Shown: positions 24,141 through 35,659 of the stretch, one piece after another
How the letters are laid out: each line of letters begins with the position of its first letter
Position numbering within the stretch: position 1 is the stretch's first letter
Source of the DNA: Eublepharis macularius
Taxonomy: Eukaryota > Chordata > Lepidosauria > Squamata > Eublepharidae
Reading direction: 5' to 3'
Length of the DNA stretch: 64,000 bases
NCBI RefSeq assembly: GCF_028583425.1
Contig: NC_072795.1
Coordinates: forward strand, 66,416,001 to 66,480,000
The notes under the pieces: model-generated
The model's database searches: none
What the model was told of the DNA's origin: nothing
What the model saw: the letters and a program-made list of their open reading frames with translations, nothing else
Made by a program: the position numbers and the translations under genes

Positions 24141-24199
24141 TGCATAAGTATAATTAATATTTAAATTAATTATATAATTATAATACACTCTATATGGGA

Positions 24200-24735
24200 C
24201 TGCCTTTGAAAATGGTCCAGACACTTCAATGAGTCCAACCTGAGCTGGCCAAGCTATTTTCAGGGATGGTTACAGGCAGGCACCCATGAGCTCAAAGGCC
24301 TCCACTGGTTTCTGGGCATGTCCAAGTACTGGTTGTTAGCTTTAAAGACTTAAACAGCTTGGGGCCAGGGAACCTGAAGGATCATCTCCTTATGTACTAT
24401 CTAGCCAACCAGTTAAGATCTGTCGCTCAAGCTCTGCTTTCTATGCCCCTACCTTCAGAGGGGAAGTCGTGAAAAGAGGAGGAGACAGGGCAGTTTCTGT
24501 GGTGGCACCTCGCCTATGGAACACCATCCCGCTTGAGGCTCACTTGGTGCCCACTTTGCTATCTTTTAGGCCTGAGACCAAAACACATCTTTTTAACTGG
24601 GATTTTAAATGGCCTGCTTCTGTTTTTAGATAGATTTTATGCTGTTTATGTCCAATGGCTTATTTTTCATATTTCATGTTGTTTTTAAGCTGCCTCAAGG
24701 TGGCATAGAAATATCCTAAATAAATTAATAAATAG
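24200..24735 (+). mobile_element. 3' end of an L2/CR1-type LINE (plus)
   Basis: Degraded plus-strand reading gives the C-terminal polymerase text (a LHWFLG-like run, 'TFKDLNSLGPGNLKDHLLMYY', then 'VVAPRLWNTIPLEAHLVPTLLSFRPETKTHLFNW'). An untranslated tail follows with TAAGCTGCCTCAAGGTGG and ends in (TAAA)n-like AAATAAATTAATAAATA. The piece is 5'-truncated, with broken frames. Confidence 0.8.
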
Positions 24736-25133
24736 CGCACAGGTCACAGAATGCTTGGTATGTATTGCAAAAGAGATTGCTGTGCATTAGACCTTAGCTT
24801 GGTGGCTAGGCACTATTCCAAACTCTGGGCTAAATTCATACAAAACTGGGCTTATACACATATATGAATACAAGCTTGTAAATTGAGTTGGATTTCACAT
24901 ACTTTTTGTAAAGGAAGTTGGTGGTTTCAGAATGAGTTCAATATTTGCAATATGTACGGACTTGGAAGATCTATGCTTTCCATGGAGAAGGAATAATTTT
25001 AAAGGGGTTGACTCAGAAGAATGGACTCCTACAAAGATTTAGAATACTATCAGTTCACTGGACTGTTTCTTAGCAATATATTCCTGGGGGTCTGAAGTCT
25101 TCTGCTCAAATATTATTGCACTATTCTATAAAG

Positions 25134-25568
25134 CAGCGTTTCCTCAACATGGTGCCCATGGGCACCATGGCTCCCGCCAAGTGTTTTTAGAAAGTAGGCC
25201 AAATGGGGTTTTTGCCAGCAGGGCTTGTGCTTGACCATTGGAGATCTGATTGGCTTTGCAGATTTTTAAAAATGATGCTTTGGCAACATCTGCCACCACA
25301 GCACAAGGATCTTCATTCTGTGACTGAAGGTAGGCTGTGTGTATGTAAGAAAATATTTTAAAATAATATGTTCATTTTAAAAGGTGTCCTATTAAATATA
25401 CCTTCTGCCTGAAATGTTAAGAGCTACTATTAAGCTTATGCATAAGTTCATTTCCTGGCATTGTGCAGTTGGCTGCGCCTCCTTTGACAGCCATTTTGTG
25501 ATAGCTCCCATCACCCTGTATCAGAATTCCAAAGGAGCCTACAGGTTTAAAAAGGTTGGAGACCTCTG
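25134..25568. mobile_element. hAT-type MITE with exact 8-bp target duplication
   Basis: It starts CAGCGTTTCCTCAACATGG and ends GGTTGGAGACCTCTG, a CAG...CTG hAT-style imperfect inverted pair. An exact 8-bp direct repeat CTATAAAG is flush on both sides (25126-25133 and 25569-25576). The internal text ('gtgcccatgggcaccatgg', 'gattggctttgcagattttt') is a family I recognise as common in squamates. The ORFs inside (for example 25417-25761, minus) are not genes. Confidence 0.85.
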
Positions 25569-25579
25569 CTATAAAGTAT

Positions 25580-26245
25580 GTATTATGCAGATCAAAACTT
25601 GAGTATCCTTTGATTGTTTTAGTGCTTTCTGGATACATGGGCATGCCTGAGTTCAGTGTGTTTTGGGTACCTGCCATGCCAGATCTGAAGGTGCAACAGA
25701 GCCTCTTTGCAAAGCTTCCTAAGGCTATGAAGCTGCCACTGCATGGTCTTTTACAGCACATACAAGGTGTTTCCTAAAGGCTTCTCAAGTTCCTTTCTGA
25801 ATCCATTACACTGCCCTTTTTGGTTGCCTGAACTAGCCAACAGTTATCCTCATCACTGCATACAATCACAGCCAATTTCCTCCTAGTGCTGGCTCTGTTC
25901 CTCATCAGCTGTTAACAAGGGGAAGTGTCTGTTTTGTTTTTTCAATTTCACAGTAGGCACAGAGGGGAGCAGAGAGCTAGATAAGTGGTAGGGGTACCCA
26001 CGTCTGGAGAACTGAGTTTTAGCTGCTGTACTTCATTTCTTGTTCACCAAGGATCTAAAGAAGTTTCACTTTACCTATGTACCCTACCCAAATTCATGTA
26101 GTTGTACTTTTAGCTCAATGACAAATAACTAAATTACCATATAGACTGAGCCAGGATGTTGCTCCTGTTAAACTGCTACAGCATCACTCAGGTTCTCTAG
26201 CTGCCTTTTGTTATTATTTGCATATTTGGAAGTTGGGAAGTTGTA
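25580..26245. other. Noncoding, nothing recognised
   Basis: No coding region or clear repeat. The minus ORF 25417-25761 and the plus ORF 25556-25777 extend into this stretch from the hAT MITE without any domain. Confidence 0.4.
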
Positions 26246-26249
26246 ATCC

Positions 26250-26590
26250 CAAAAATAAAGACCACAAGAAGAGGCTTAATCAGTTATATCTAAAGGTCCA
26301 TCTTCTCCATGTACCATCCTTCAGAGACTCTGTGGTTGCTACTGGGGAGAGGGTATTTATCTGTAGCAGCACCCAAGCTTTGAAACTCTCTTCCTAGGCA
26401 TGTTGATTGGCATGGTCTTTGTTAACATTTAGGTGCCAGGCTACATCATTTTCTGTTCTGCTTTAAATAGCATTTAGGATTTTATTGGTATTTATTGTTG
26501 TTCATTATATTTGCTCTTTTACTGCTAGTCTTACACTGTGTAGTTTTAGTACTGATTTTTACTTTTTGTATTCTTTATTTTTGCTAAGCT
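26250..26590 (+). mobile_element. Probable L2/CR1-type LINE 3' end (plus), decayed
   Basis: The reading 'tttgaaactctcttcctaggca...' (the usual 'LWNSLP' region), then '...tacatcattttctgttctgctttaaatagc' and a long T-rich tail, fits a decayed LINE C-terminus plus 3' UTR. Evidence is by order of short blocks only. Confidence 0.4.
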
Positions 26591-26594
26591 ATCA

Positions 26595-27620
26595 TGAGGG
26601 ATATGCTGAAAGAAGGGATATCAGTTCTATAACCAAACTTTATTCTATAAACAGTTAAACACTTCATTATTTCCCATTCAATATATTGATTTCTACGTTT
26701 ATCAAGAGTAATAATGTTGTTCAAAGGGATTGCTAGAAACATCATCTCCTTCTCCTTCTGGGTTTTGTCCATTTATACTCAAGAACTTGAGTACAGAACC
26801 TAACATGTCATAATACAGCACAACCTCAAGACCATTGGATCAAAGGAGGTTGAAAGAAAAGGAAAGGAAAATACAGTGCAACCCTAAGCAAAGTTACAAC
26901 CTTCTAAATCTATTAAATTCGATGCCTAGATGAGAGCTCTCTTTGGGATTACACTATTAGTATATCACCTGCTTGTACAATGTTGTTTTTCCACACAGTT
27001 CAAAGCAGAAGCAAAAAAAAAAAAAAGCCCATTCTTAACGGCAACTGAGCAATAGCAACTACAGACCAGGACAGTAACCGATAACACTGGCTAGGGTGGA
27101 AATGAATGTGAGGAAAGACAACAAGCAGCGAAGCGGATTTCTGATAAGCTCTTTCTCCACAAAGCAGCCACATCACTCAAGGAGATAACCTGGAGCTGAG
27201 TGTCAAAGTGACTGAAGCCAGAGCTACTACTGTTTTTGTGAATGAATGTGCTCCTAGCCAGCACTGTGGCCAAGCCATATGTCATCGTGGGCTTTTTCAT
27301 TTAGCCTGCTGATTATCTATTGCTCCATGTCTCATCCTCAGATCCAGGAAATACAAGAATCAGCTCCCTTCCACAGCAACATATCTCCTAGCAAGGAAAA
27401 GTCAGCAGGTAACGCAAATCCTAAAAAGGAAACAGTCTCATCGTGTAAGCTTTTCATTTGTTAATTTACTGATTAATGAATGGTACTAGATATAATGAAG
27501 AAAACAGTTTTCACTTTTACCCCAACACATATTTTCTTTAAACTGGTTGTCATCTATAAAGTACCAGAATATCTTCATTGTCACGTCCCATTGTAATCTC
27601 CAGAACCAACAGATGACACC
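26595..27620. other. Noncoding, nothing recognised
   Basis: The A-run near 27,013 may be the tail of an old retroposon. ORFs at 26584-26772, 27091-27300 and 27279-27464 lack support. Confidence 0.4.
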
Positions 27621-27622
27621 TC

Positions 27623-27917
27623 TTAGGCCGTTTCCACACGCCCTTATGGGGACGGCCCACTCATGGAACGCTGATGGCTTTTCCACAGGAATCCAGATGT
27701 TTCCATTTTCAAAACAGTTGTGGGCTGTTTGGCTCTCATTTTTTGACACCTTTTCTGGGAGCACACTTTCTGAGATCCCAGAAAAGACACTGAAAAAAAT
27801 GGAAGCCAAACAGCCCACAACCATTTTGAAAATAGAGGTGTCTGGATTCCTGGGGGGAAAGCCACCAGCATTCCGTGAGTGGGCCATCCCTATAAGGGCA
27901 TGTGGAAATGGCCGTAA
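27623..27917. mobile_element. Foldback MITE with ~135-140-bp arms
   Basis: The left end TTAGGCCGTTTCCACACGCC and the right end GGGCATGTGGAAATGGCCGTAA are inverted. The similarity runs through nearly the whole element, with a short spacer near 27,765-27,785. Arms are roughly 85% identical by eye. A TTA/TAA edge suggests a 3-bp target of the PIF/Harbinger kind, but this is not secure. Long ORFs on both strands (27486-27887 and 27547-27966) are mirror images caused by the palindrome. Confidence 0.75.
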
Positions 27918-28049
27918 CGAAACTATCTATGCTCCAGGTTCAGATAGTAAAGAACTAGTATGTTAGGGATCACCTTTGCCTATATGAACCGGATCACAGT
28001 TTGAGCTCAGCTGGTATTGCCCTTATCTGAGTACCTTCCTTGAGTGAGA

Positions 28050-28546
28050 ACTATGAGGCCCAGGTTCTAGGATCTGGAATTCTCTGCATTAAGGAGCCTG
28101 GTGAGCCCCCATTTTGTGGGTTTCCCAGAAGCTGATAATGAGATTTCACTTCTGGAAGGCCTTTCGTAGACCTCCTGATAGAAAACAGATAAATGGGATG
28201 ACCAAGAGTGGGCTTTATTATCTGCATTTGGTGTGGAAATTGGTCTCCTTCTTGACTCAGCTAATCTGATCATCATGGTCTATGCCACCCCTGAAGGGGC
28301 TACTCTTGGGAATAACTTGGAAACTTCAGCTGGTGAAAAATACTGCAGCCCACTTCATGGGAAACAATAGGAACATAATATACCCATTTTAAAAGTGTCA
28401 CACTGACTGCTTATTTGTTTCTGGATTCAGTTCAAGGTGTTGGAACAAAGACCTTCATGATCTGGGACCCTCATATCTGCAAGACAACCTTTCTCCGCAT
28501 ATTCCTTTGCAGCAACTGCCTGTCTCCAGTCAAATTCCAACTGACA
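28050..28546 (+). mobile_element. Degraded L2/CR1-type LINE fragment (plus), interrupted by the 28.5-kb foldback
   Basis: Broken plus-strand frames give 'LQLVKNTAAHFMGNNR', 'LHDLGPSYLQDNLSPHIPLQ' and related text, the usual C-terminal polymerase order (LQLVQNAAARLL...LHGLGPxYLxDxLxPY). The copy is cut at 28,546 by the next element. Confidence 0.6.
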
Positions 28547-29437
28547 CTCAAACCAAAAGGGGCTATCAAGGTTGCTCACCCACCTAAACTTGCCAAAAAA
28601 CACAAACGAGCACTGATGCAGTAAACTAAATTCTTCACACAATGTTCACAAAAATAATTTAGTGAATTTGAGAGTAATATACAAGAGTGAAATACAACAT
28701 GTGAAATTCTAAAACATCATAATCACTATAATGTCATCACAGTCAATTACACACAGCAAGGTGTTACAACACCGAGTAGCACGTGTATCCTCAGAAAAGG
28801 GAAGAATCCCAAGAGTTCTCCTATGAGCTGTCTTCAATCAGTACACTGAGGATTCCCGCTGGAACCGCGGGGGCAGATGAAAAGTCCCTCCGGGAAAAGT
28901 GGAAGGCGGTCCCTGGAAGTGCGCAGAGTTTCAGCACGTGAAAGAGTTTGTGGGAGAGTCGGAGTAATACCATCGTGGTAGGAGAAACCACGCCCCGTGA
29001 AGAAGTGCTCATGAAACAAGCTTGAGATACCCGGAGGCTTGTCGGGCGGGGAGGTCCCCCTTGGGGGCTCCCGGTTGCTGTTCTCCACCTGCACATTCCA
29101 TTCTCCTCCCAGTCTTCCAGCCCCTTTCCACTTTTCCCGGAGGGACTTTTCATCTGCCCCCGTGGTTCCAGCGGGAATCCTCAGTGTACTGATTGAAGAC
29201 AGCTCATAGGAGAACTCTTGGGATTCTTCCCTTTTCTGAGGATACAGGTGCTACTCGGTGTTGTAACACCTTGCTGTGTGTAATTGACTGTGATGACATT
29301 ATAGTGATTATGATGTTTTAGAATTTCACATGTTGTATTTCACTTTTGTATATTACTCTCAAATTCACTAAATTATTTTTGTGAACATTGTGTGAAGAAT
29401 TTAGTTTACTGCATCAGTGCTCATTTGTGTTTTTTGG
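28547..29437. mobile_element. Large young foldback element with 312-bp inverted arms
   Basis: Left arm 28593-28904 and right arm 29126-29437 are reverse complements of equal length. By direct reading there are about four mismatches and no gap (about 98.7% identity). The 221-bp centre (28905-29125) is GC-richer and contains CGTG and CCCGG sites. A 16-bp direct repeat CAAATTCCAACTGACA lies at 28531-28546 and, flush with the right arm, at 29438-29453. On the left 46 bp separate it from the arm. After the right copy, CAAGTTTAG mirrors the CTAAACTTG before the left arm. No transposase is encoded, and the family is not identified. Confidence 0.85.
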
Positions 29438-29464
29438 CAAATTCCAACTGACAGGCAAGTTTAG

Positions 29465-32355
29465 ACATTATCCACACGGTCAAGAGGTTTTTCAATTGTG
29501 GCATTTTGTGGCATAGTCTTATGAGGATGATAAGAAGGCCTCTACATTATTAGCGTTCCTGCATTGGAGTAAAATAGATTCATATAAAAGAGTTCTTTTA
29601 ACTCAGTAAGTTCAGTCAATTTCACAAGATAATCATTGATTATGTGTTTTTAGACTAACTTCTTGGTTTTAACTTACATATGTGTTTTATACCCACCTCG
29701 AATTCTTTAGGCACAGCCAGGTCAGAAATTTCTGAAATAACATTTTTTTTAAAGTTGAGGGGGACTGAGCCCAGTAGTTGGTTAATTTCATCCTGGGCTT
29801 TGGATTTTTTGTTTTTAATTGCTGAATTTTCCATTGTTACGATTTTAATCTGGTTTGAATGGGTTTTTTTATCTATCTTATTTTGTTTGGTGAATACTTC
29901 ACAGTTTTAGAATTCTCTTCCTTGGGGACTTGCTAAAATCCAAGCTACAGCATTCACGGAAGTATTGTAAGATATTTGAGCTGCCTTCTGGTGGTCTGTC
30001 ATTAGGTAAATTTCCAGCGTAGCAAGGATTAGAATGTGGGTCTCCCACACCCTACACCACCTTCTCCCTTAGATGATCCTTTAGAAGATACAAAGATAAT
30101 ACAACTATGTGGCTGTTCAATGGCAATAAGCAGTGGAGACAAGCTTAAATGTTAACAGGTGGGCACTCCTGCCACAGTTTTAGCCAAAATGTTCACACTC
30201 AATATGAAGCATTAACTTTCTCGACTACTCACATGGATAGCTTTAAATTGTAGATGTCCGCCACTACCACCCCCTTTGAAAAGATGATTCACTAGAACTT
30301 GTGCAAATCTACCCTTCCAATATGCATTCGATTAAGAGGAGAGATGCTTGTCCTCAGACAGCAAGTCACTTTAAGGTCAGGGATACCTGCTAGATGTACA
30401 TCCCATCTATGTGCTATTTTCTCCATTGGCTTCCACCTCCACTGCCAGACCAAGTCCGTGGTCCTTACTCTGTTCAGTTACTATGTGCACTGCAGTGATG
30501 ACAGTCTTCCTCAAACAGATGTGTCTACAAGTAGTAGAGGTAAGTGACAGACCTAATACACTCAGAATTATCTCAGGAGTATATCTTTCAAAGTATCATG
30601 TTGAATCAAGCAAATGAACGACAGCTGCTTATTTGATTGTGACATTCTTATTGGCCTTATAGGACATTCTTCTCTTTTATACTGTAAGTATATAATCAGG
30701 CATACGTACTTCTTTCATTTATCATCATTCAAAGAATAATTAAAACCTTTTCACATGCAACAGTGTCACCTCTTCAGACAAGAGGAAGAAAAGTAGTTAA
30801 TCCAACATTATCTAGCTAAAGCCTTCATTAAGATAAGGCATTTGGATTGCCCAGTTTAACAGCTCTTGATTTGCACAACAAAAAGGTTTAGCCACATGGA
30901 GGCTCTAGAAGAGAAATACATACACTGAAACAACCATGCAGCTTTGAAAATGATGCTTTCTCTCCACACATGTAGGTGTGTGTAAGCAACTGTAAGTCAA
31001 ATGTTGCTAAGAGGACCATGTATCTAGAGACTATTTTTTCAGGACTGTAGGAAAGTAGTCGTGTGGCCTATGCTTCTGAAAACTGCACCCTGACAGACCC
31101 AATTCTGCCTAAAGAAAACTTTGGAGTACTTCATTTTGCATAGGATTGTACTGTTAATTGAGCCTGGGAAATCTGATGGAGACTTATGGAAATTGCTTAA
31201 ATCTACTTGGGCTGTGTGTCATAGGCGCCTCCTCCAACGGTGGTGTTTATAATTTTTTTATAATGACACATGGAGAATGTTGGCAATCATTTGCTTAAAT
31301 GTCAAGACTTCCCAAGTCTGTTTGAGGAAGGCCAACAGCTTTAATTTGTAGGGAGAAAGCAACTGCCACACAATCACTACCCACACAACCTGTGCCTTTA
31401 TTAATATGGTTCAGCAGCAGAGCTCTTCTCAGGATCCTTTGGTCTTTTAACAACCTAGCTCAGAGCAATGCATTGGGGTCAAAGGACACAGAGGGCTTTA
31501 GAGCTAGATAACATTGTATAATCTGCTTTCCTTCCTCTTGTCTGAAGTGGTGACATTGTTACCTGTGAAAAGGTTTATAGACCATGGGACCTCCCCCCTC
31601 ACACAGACACTTTTTAGAAAAATGAAAACACAGGTACAGATGGCTGCAGTTAATAGATAGAAGTAAACAGGTTGAATACTCAACCCTTTCTTGCAGGCTG
31701 TTTTCCCTCTCAAAATTGGTTCCCTGCTGTTTCATCAACCGCCGCTACCACATGCAAGGGGAAAATGTACATCCCTGTATATTTTCCCTTAGAAGGAGAA
31801 AAACAGCTTGGAGGAAGTGATTCTGAGAGGAAGAACAGCTGGCGGGGGGGGGGGGGGGACAGCCAAGCACCAGACCCACCTACCATCTAGGCTGCAGCCA
31901 CATTTTCTTCTGAAAAAAAAAATAGTTACACAGAACTGCATGTAACATGTATCTTGACCATGAACCATTGCTTTGAGCTTGGGTGTCAAAAGCTTGAAGA
32001 ACTTTGAGAATAGTTATCTTACTGAAAGAACACTAAGAGATTCAAATATCTGTGGGTAGCTGTTGTTCTAGTCGAACTGTTACCTGTACTGTCCATGTTT
32101 AAGATACCACTGGCATTTGGCTACTTTGTTCAGTGTTGGTTCATTTATTCAGTCATAGCCACAATAGAAATTAAGTCTGGAGGGCTATAGTTTCTTTACA
32201 TGGATCAGTACCCCAATCTCCAACTACGGCCAGCAGTGCATTCAGTTTCAGCCACTTGGCTTAGCAGCGTATGGGGAAACTAATAGCTAAGGGTCTCATC
32301 CTCCCCCCTCTCCCCGCAAACCTGGCCAGTATATCCTCCTTTCGCCTGCATGTAT
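29465..32355. other. Noncoding, with a candidate conserved block at about 30.62-30.90 kb
   Basis: No gene seen. The block 30620-30900 has TAAT and GATA-type sites without repeat features and may be a conserved element. A G-run lies at about 31843-31858. The stretch 31,680-31,850 shares blocks with 7.97-8.1 kb (uncharacterised repeat). ORFs in this stretch have no domain. Confidence 0.4.
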
Positions 32356-32700
32356 CAAGGGACCAACTTAGATATTATTCATTAAAACCCTCAGCCAAAT
32401 CTGCAGCCTTCATCCATTTGCCATGACTAATATCAGGCATTTGAACATTTTTATTAAACTCTGCCGTTTCCTCTCCTTTTAAAAGTTTAATAATAAATTG
32501 GATGTCACATTATAGCTGCATTTATTAAAACCCACCAGAGCTTGCTCACTCAGTGTGCTGCAGCTTTGTGAATTATTGAGGGCCCCCCCACCCATGAGGC
32601 CTGTTTGCTTCAACTGCAAAAGGTGCTTTCCCCTTCCCCATTTTATTTGTCAGACAGAATAAGTGCCAGCAAGAGACAGAGATAAAGTGGGCAGTTCTTT
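32356..32700. promoter_or_regulatory. Candidate conserved noncoding element / enhancer
   Basis: About 340 bp of even complexity with clustered homeobox-type motifs (TTCATTAAAACC, CATTTGCCATGACTAATA, TTTTTATTAAAC, GTTTAATAATAAATTGG, GCATTTATTAAAACCC) and no repeat signature. The HOX/CDX-like TTTATTAAA cores are repeated. If the human gene order holds, it lies between KAZALD1 and TLX1. Conservation itself was not tested. Confidence 0.4.
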
Positions 32701-34755
32701 TAACTGAAATTAGAAAATAAGCATTCAAGGAAAGGGTATGAATGTTGCTGTTGCTGCAGAATAGGGCCTCTAGTCAGAGCTAATAGAAAATGTTATGCAT
32801 TTGAAATTAAATACAATCAGAATTTGCCAATAGTCACTGATAGGCTATGATAAGGAGTGATGATGGGTTGATCCACTCTCCGTTAGATAAATCTCTCTAG
32901 GTCTTAGGTTACTTAACATCATCCGCATTCTCAGGAGCTGGTACAGTGGAAAAATCCTAAACTCCCCTTCCCTATCCTGCCTGACTTTAGCGCTCATAAT
33001 ATCCATATATGAAATCTTTTTTTTAAAAGTCCTCAGGAATTGGAAACCATACAGCACAGTTTGAGACAACCAATGAGAAAAAAATGAACAAATGTCATTG
33101 ATCCAGGAAGAAGTCCAGGGCTAGGGGCTGTTTTAGTGTTCTAAAGAGATCCAAGCTTTAGATACAGTCAGTGCATGATTTTCTCCTGCACAGGGCTATA
33201 CCCATCTATGGTCTTAAAGATATTCTAATGTCATGGGAGGCAAGTACTTCAGTTAGTGCTATAGGTTCACATACAGCAGCTGCTAACAGAAGGGCTAGCC
33301 TGATCTCTTTGCTTTATGCACCAGTGCCAGGGTAAATGGCGAACCATGTATTTGAAAGGTCAGCATGATAAAATGCAGTATCTGAGGCAGGTAAGTGTCA
33401 AGAAACCGACTTTGTCTAGTCTGTTTCTTGGCTAACCAAACCTTTGATCCCAGTTTCAAGGTCTGGTTAAGTGTAGAGAGATTATCTCTGAAACAGTGCA
33501 GTTTTCAGAGGTAGAACTACATCACACAGGCGCAAAATGACATCATAGCTCCAAGGCCAAGGCAGAAGGGAGTCTTACACCTACATTGTATTATCCTCGG
33601 AGCAATGACTGGTTAATTAGAATCAGGCCATGTTGCTAGCTTGACAAAAATGCCAGCGTCTTCATTCTAGTCTGAGCCATGCTTTGTGTAGCTGCTGGTG
33701 GAAAGACTGTTGCTACTTGGTCTGCTGTGCTCTGGATTGGACTTCCAGAAAAATGTCAGACCAGAATCTGACTTTGGACCTCTACCCGGACTTTGTGCTT
33801 TCAGTGTGATGATAGCATCAGTGTCAGAGGGCTAAAGCCTGTTTAGCATCTTAGGATAGTTATTTAGCTTTCTTTCCTGTTTACACACTTCTGTGTTTGT
33901 ATTCTTTTGTACTCCTCTTAGTAAATGCTCTGACAAAAAAGGGGGAATAACCCCTTCCCATGAGAAAAAATCAATACAACCAGTAAAGCAGTTAAAAAAG
34001 TTAATTAGAGAGACGATTAGTGGCTTGTTCCCCTGGGTCATGAGGTTTCACTCCTCGGTTTTGAGTGTTTTGCTCCTGACCCCCCACTCCGCCCGCTTGT
34101 GGATACAGGGGACCTTGACAGCAAGAGTCTTCCTCTTTGAAATATGGGTTCCTATTCTGGCCCTCAAAATATGGCCAAGAGTCTCAAAACAGACATTTAT
34201 ATGGTGAAAATATACATTTTTTTGCAATACACAGATCTCTCTGTCCAGGAGGATGCAATGTCTAACCTATCATTTTAGAACAGCTTCAAACATGAATAGA
34301 AGATGTCATTCAAGTCTGAAAATATAAAGACTTGTAGGCATGGATCTATCCCTAGCACTGAACAGAAACATATATCCTTTATAAGGGAGAGAGCTGAAGT
34401 TAAAAACACACATGGTGGCTCTTCAATTACCAGTTCTGGAGATTAATTTTAGGTGCTGCTGCTGTGTGATTGAAACATCCATCAGAAGATGGCGCTATTT
34501 AGTGGCCAATCATTGAACAACAGGTAAGATGGAGTAGAAATCGCCAGGACCATAAATGCATTGCAAATATTTAAAAATCTTAATGTACCAAGGACTATTT
34601 TCCATGGGCTTTTTCAGTTTTTATAACCTAGAAACAATATTATTTTCTCAAGAATCAGAAGCCAGAGGAGAGCTGAGCAAGGCTTTGGGTAATTTAGCAA
34701 GGTAGAGAAACGTTCCCTAAGAATCGGCTCCACTTGTTGCTTTACCACACCTGTT
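32701..34755. other. Noncoding, nothing recognised
   Basis: ORFs at 32845-33069, 33832-34041 and 33893-34207 (104 aa) show no domain and no splice context. Confidence 0.45.
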
Positions 34756-34764
34756 GTCTCTAGT

Positions 34765-34965
34765 ATTCTGGAGAAGGAGGATGGAGCTCTGTGGCAGAGT
34801 ACATGCCTTGCTCACAGAATGTCCAAGGTTCATCCCTAGCTGAAGACATGCTAGGCAGCAGAGCGGAGAAAGGCTCTGGAGAGCCATCACCACCAGCAGC
34901 AAAAGCAGATCGTAGTGGGATAGATCAGCCACTGATTTGAACTCAGTATAAGGCAGCTATGTATT
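34765..34965 (+). mobile_element. tRNA-derived squamate SINE (second family)
   Basis: The head reads GGAGCTCTGTGGCAGAGTAC with a B box-like AAGGTTCATCCC. The body reads 'ctggagagccatcaccaccagcagc', and the end 'gatttgaactcagtataaggcagct'. The order matches the copies at 7.56 and 54.02 kb. Confidence 0.7.
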
Positions 34966-35339
34966 CCCATGCATCATTCTCTCTTTAACTCATTTACAGA
35001 ATTTGAATTCAACAGCTTTTACTTTATAACCAGACTAAAATAAGGATGTGCTTGATTTCATTACAAGATCTTTGTCAGTTGCTTAGCTTGCTACCTAAAT
35101 ACATACACACACCCATTTCGGCATCCCTAAATTAATTCAGATACATCAAACTTAAGGTTGGTTGGCTCTACTTACCTTCATTCTTAACTAACGATAAAGT
35201 ATATGGGGGGGGGGAATTAAGACTTGGAGCCATATTCAAACCTACCCAGTGTATCTACACTACAAATATAAGTTAATAATGGATCCCCCCACCCCCCAAA
35301 AACTCTGTTAGAGACAAAATTGCCATCTTTTAAAGTAAG
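34966..35339. other. Noncoding
   Basis: AT-rich DNA with G- and C-runs near 35,205 and 35,287. No feature recognised. Confidence 0.45.
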
Positions 35340-35620
35340 ACCTTCAGCTGTCCTTTAATAGCAGCTTGAGTTGCAGCAATTAATTGATTTATTGGCAGTC
35401 CTCAAACTGAGAAACTTCAAGAGGAGATTACAACCTGAGATTGCTGAAATTAAGTTTATTTACAGATTCAGAGCAATGGACCCACCGAGGGCTGAATAAG
35501 GACATAGGATTATCTCACTAGAGATGCTAATTATTTGCATTTCTTCCCCTTTTCTAATCAAGCTAATTACAGTTTTGCATTGTAACTTTACATCCAGACT
35601 CCATCCCTCTCACCTTCTGA
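35340..35620. promoter_or_regulatory. Candidate conserved noncoding element / enhancer
   Basis: It contains GCAATTAATTGATTTATTGG, GAAATTAAGTTTATTTACAG, GCTAATTATTTGCAT (overlapping homeodomain and octamer-like sites) and CAAGCTAATTACAG, with no repeat or coding texture. Density of TAATT cores is high. Conservation is inferred, not measured. Confidence 0.4.
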
Positions 35621-35659
35621 CTGGGGTATAAGGGCTCAGGGATCTCCATTTCTTCTTGT

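Noticed and set aside
27486-27966. Overlapping 133- and 139-aa ORFs on opposite strands
   Set aside because: Mirror products of a foldback MITE. The peptide text repeats between strands.
28821-29153. 110-aa minus ORF
   Set aside because: Lies within the arms and centre of the foldback element, and its ends are inverted copies of each other.
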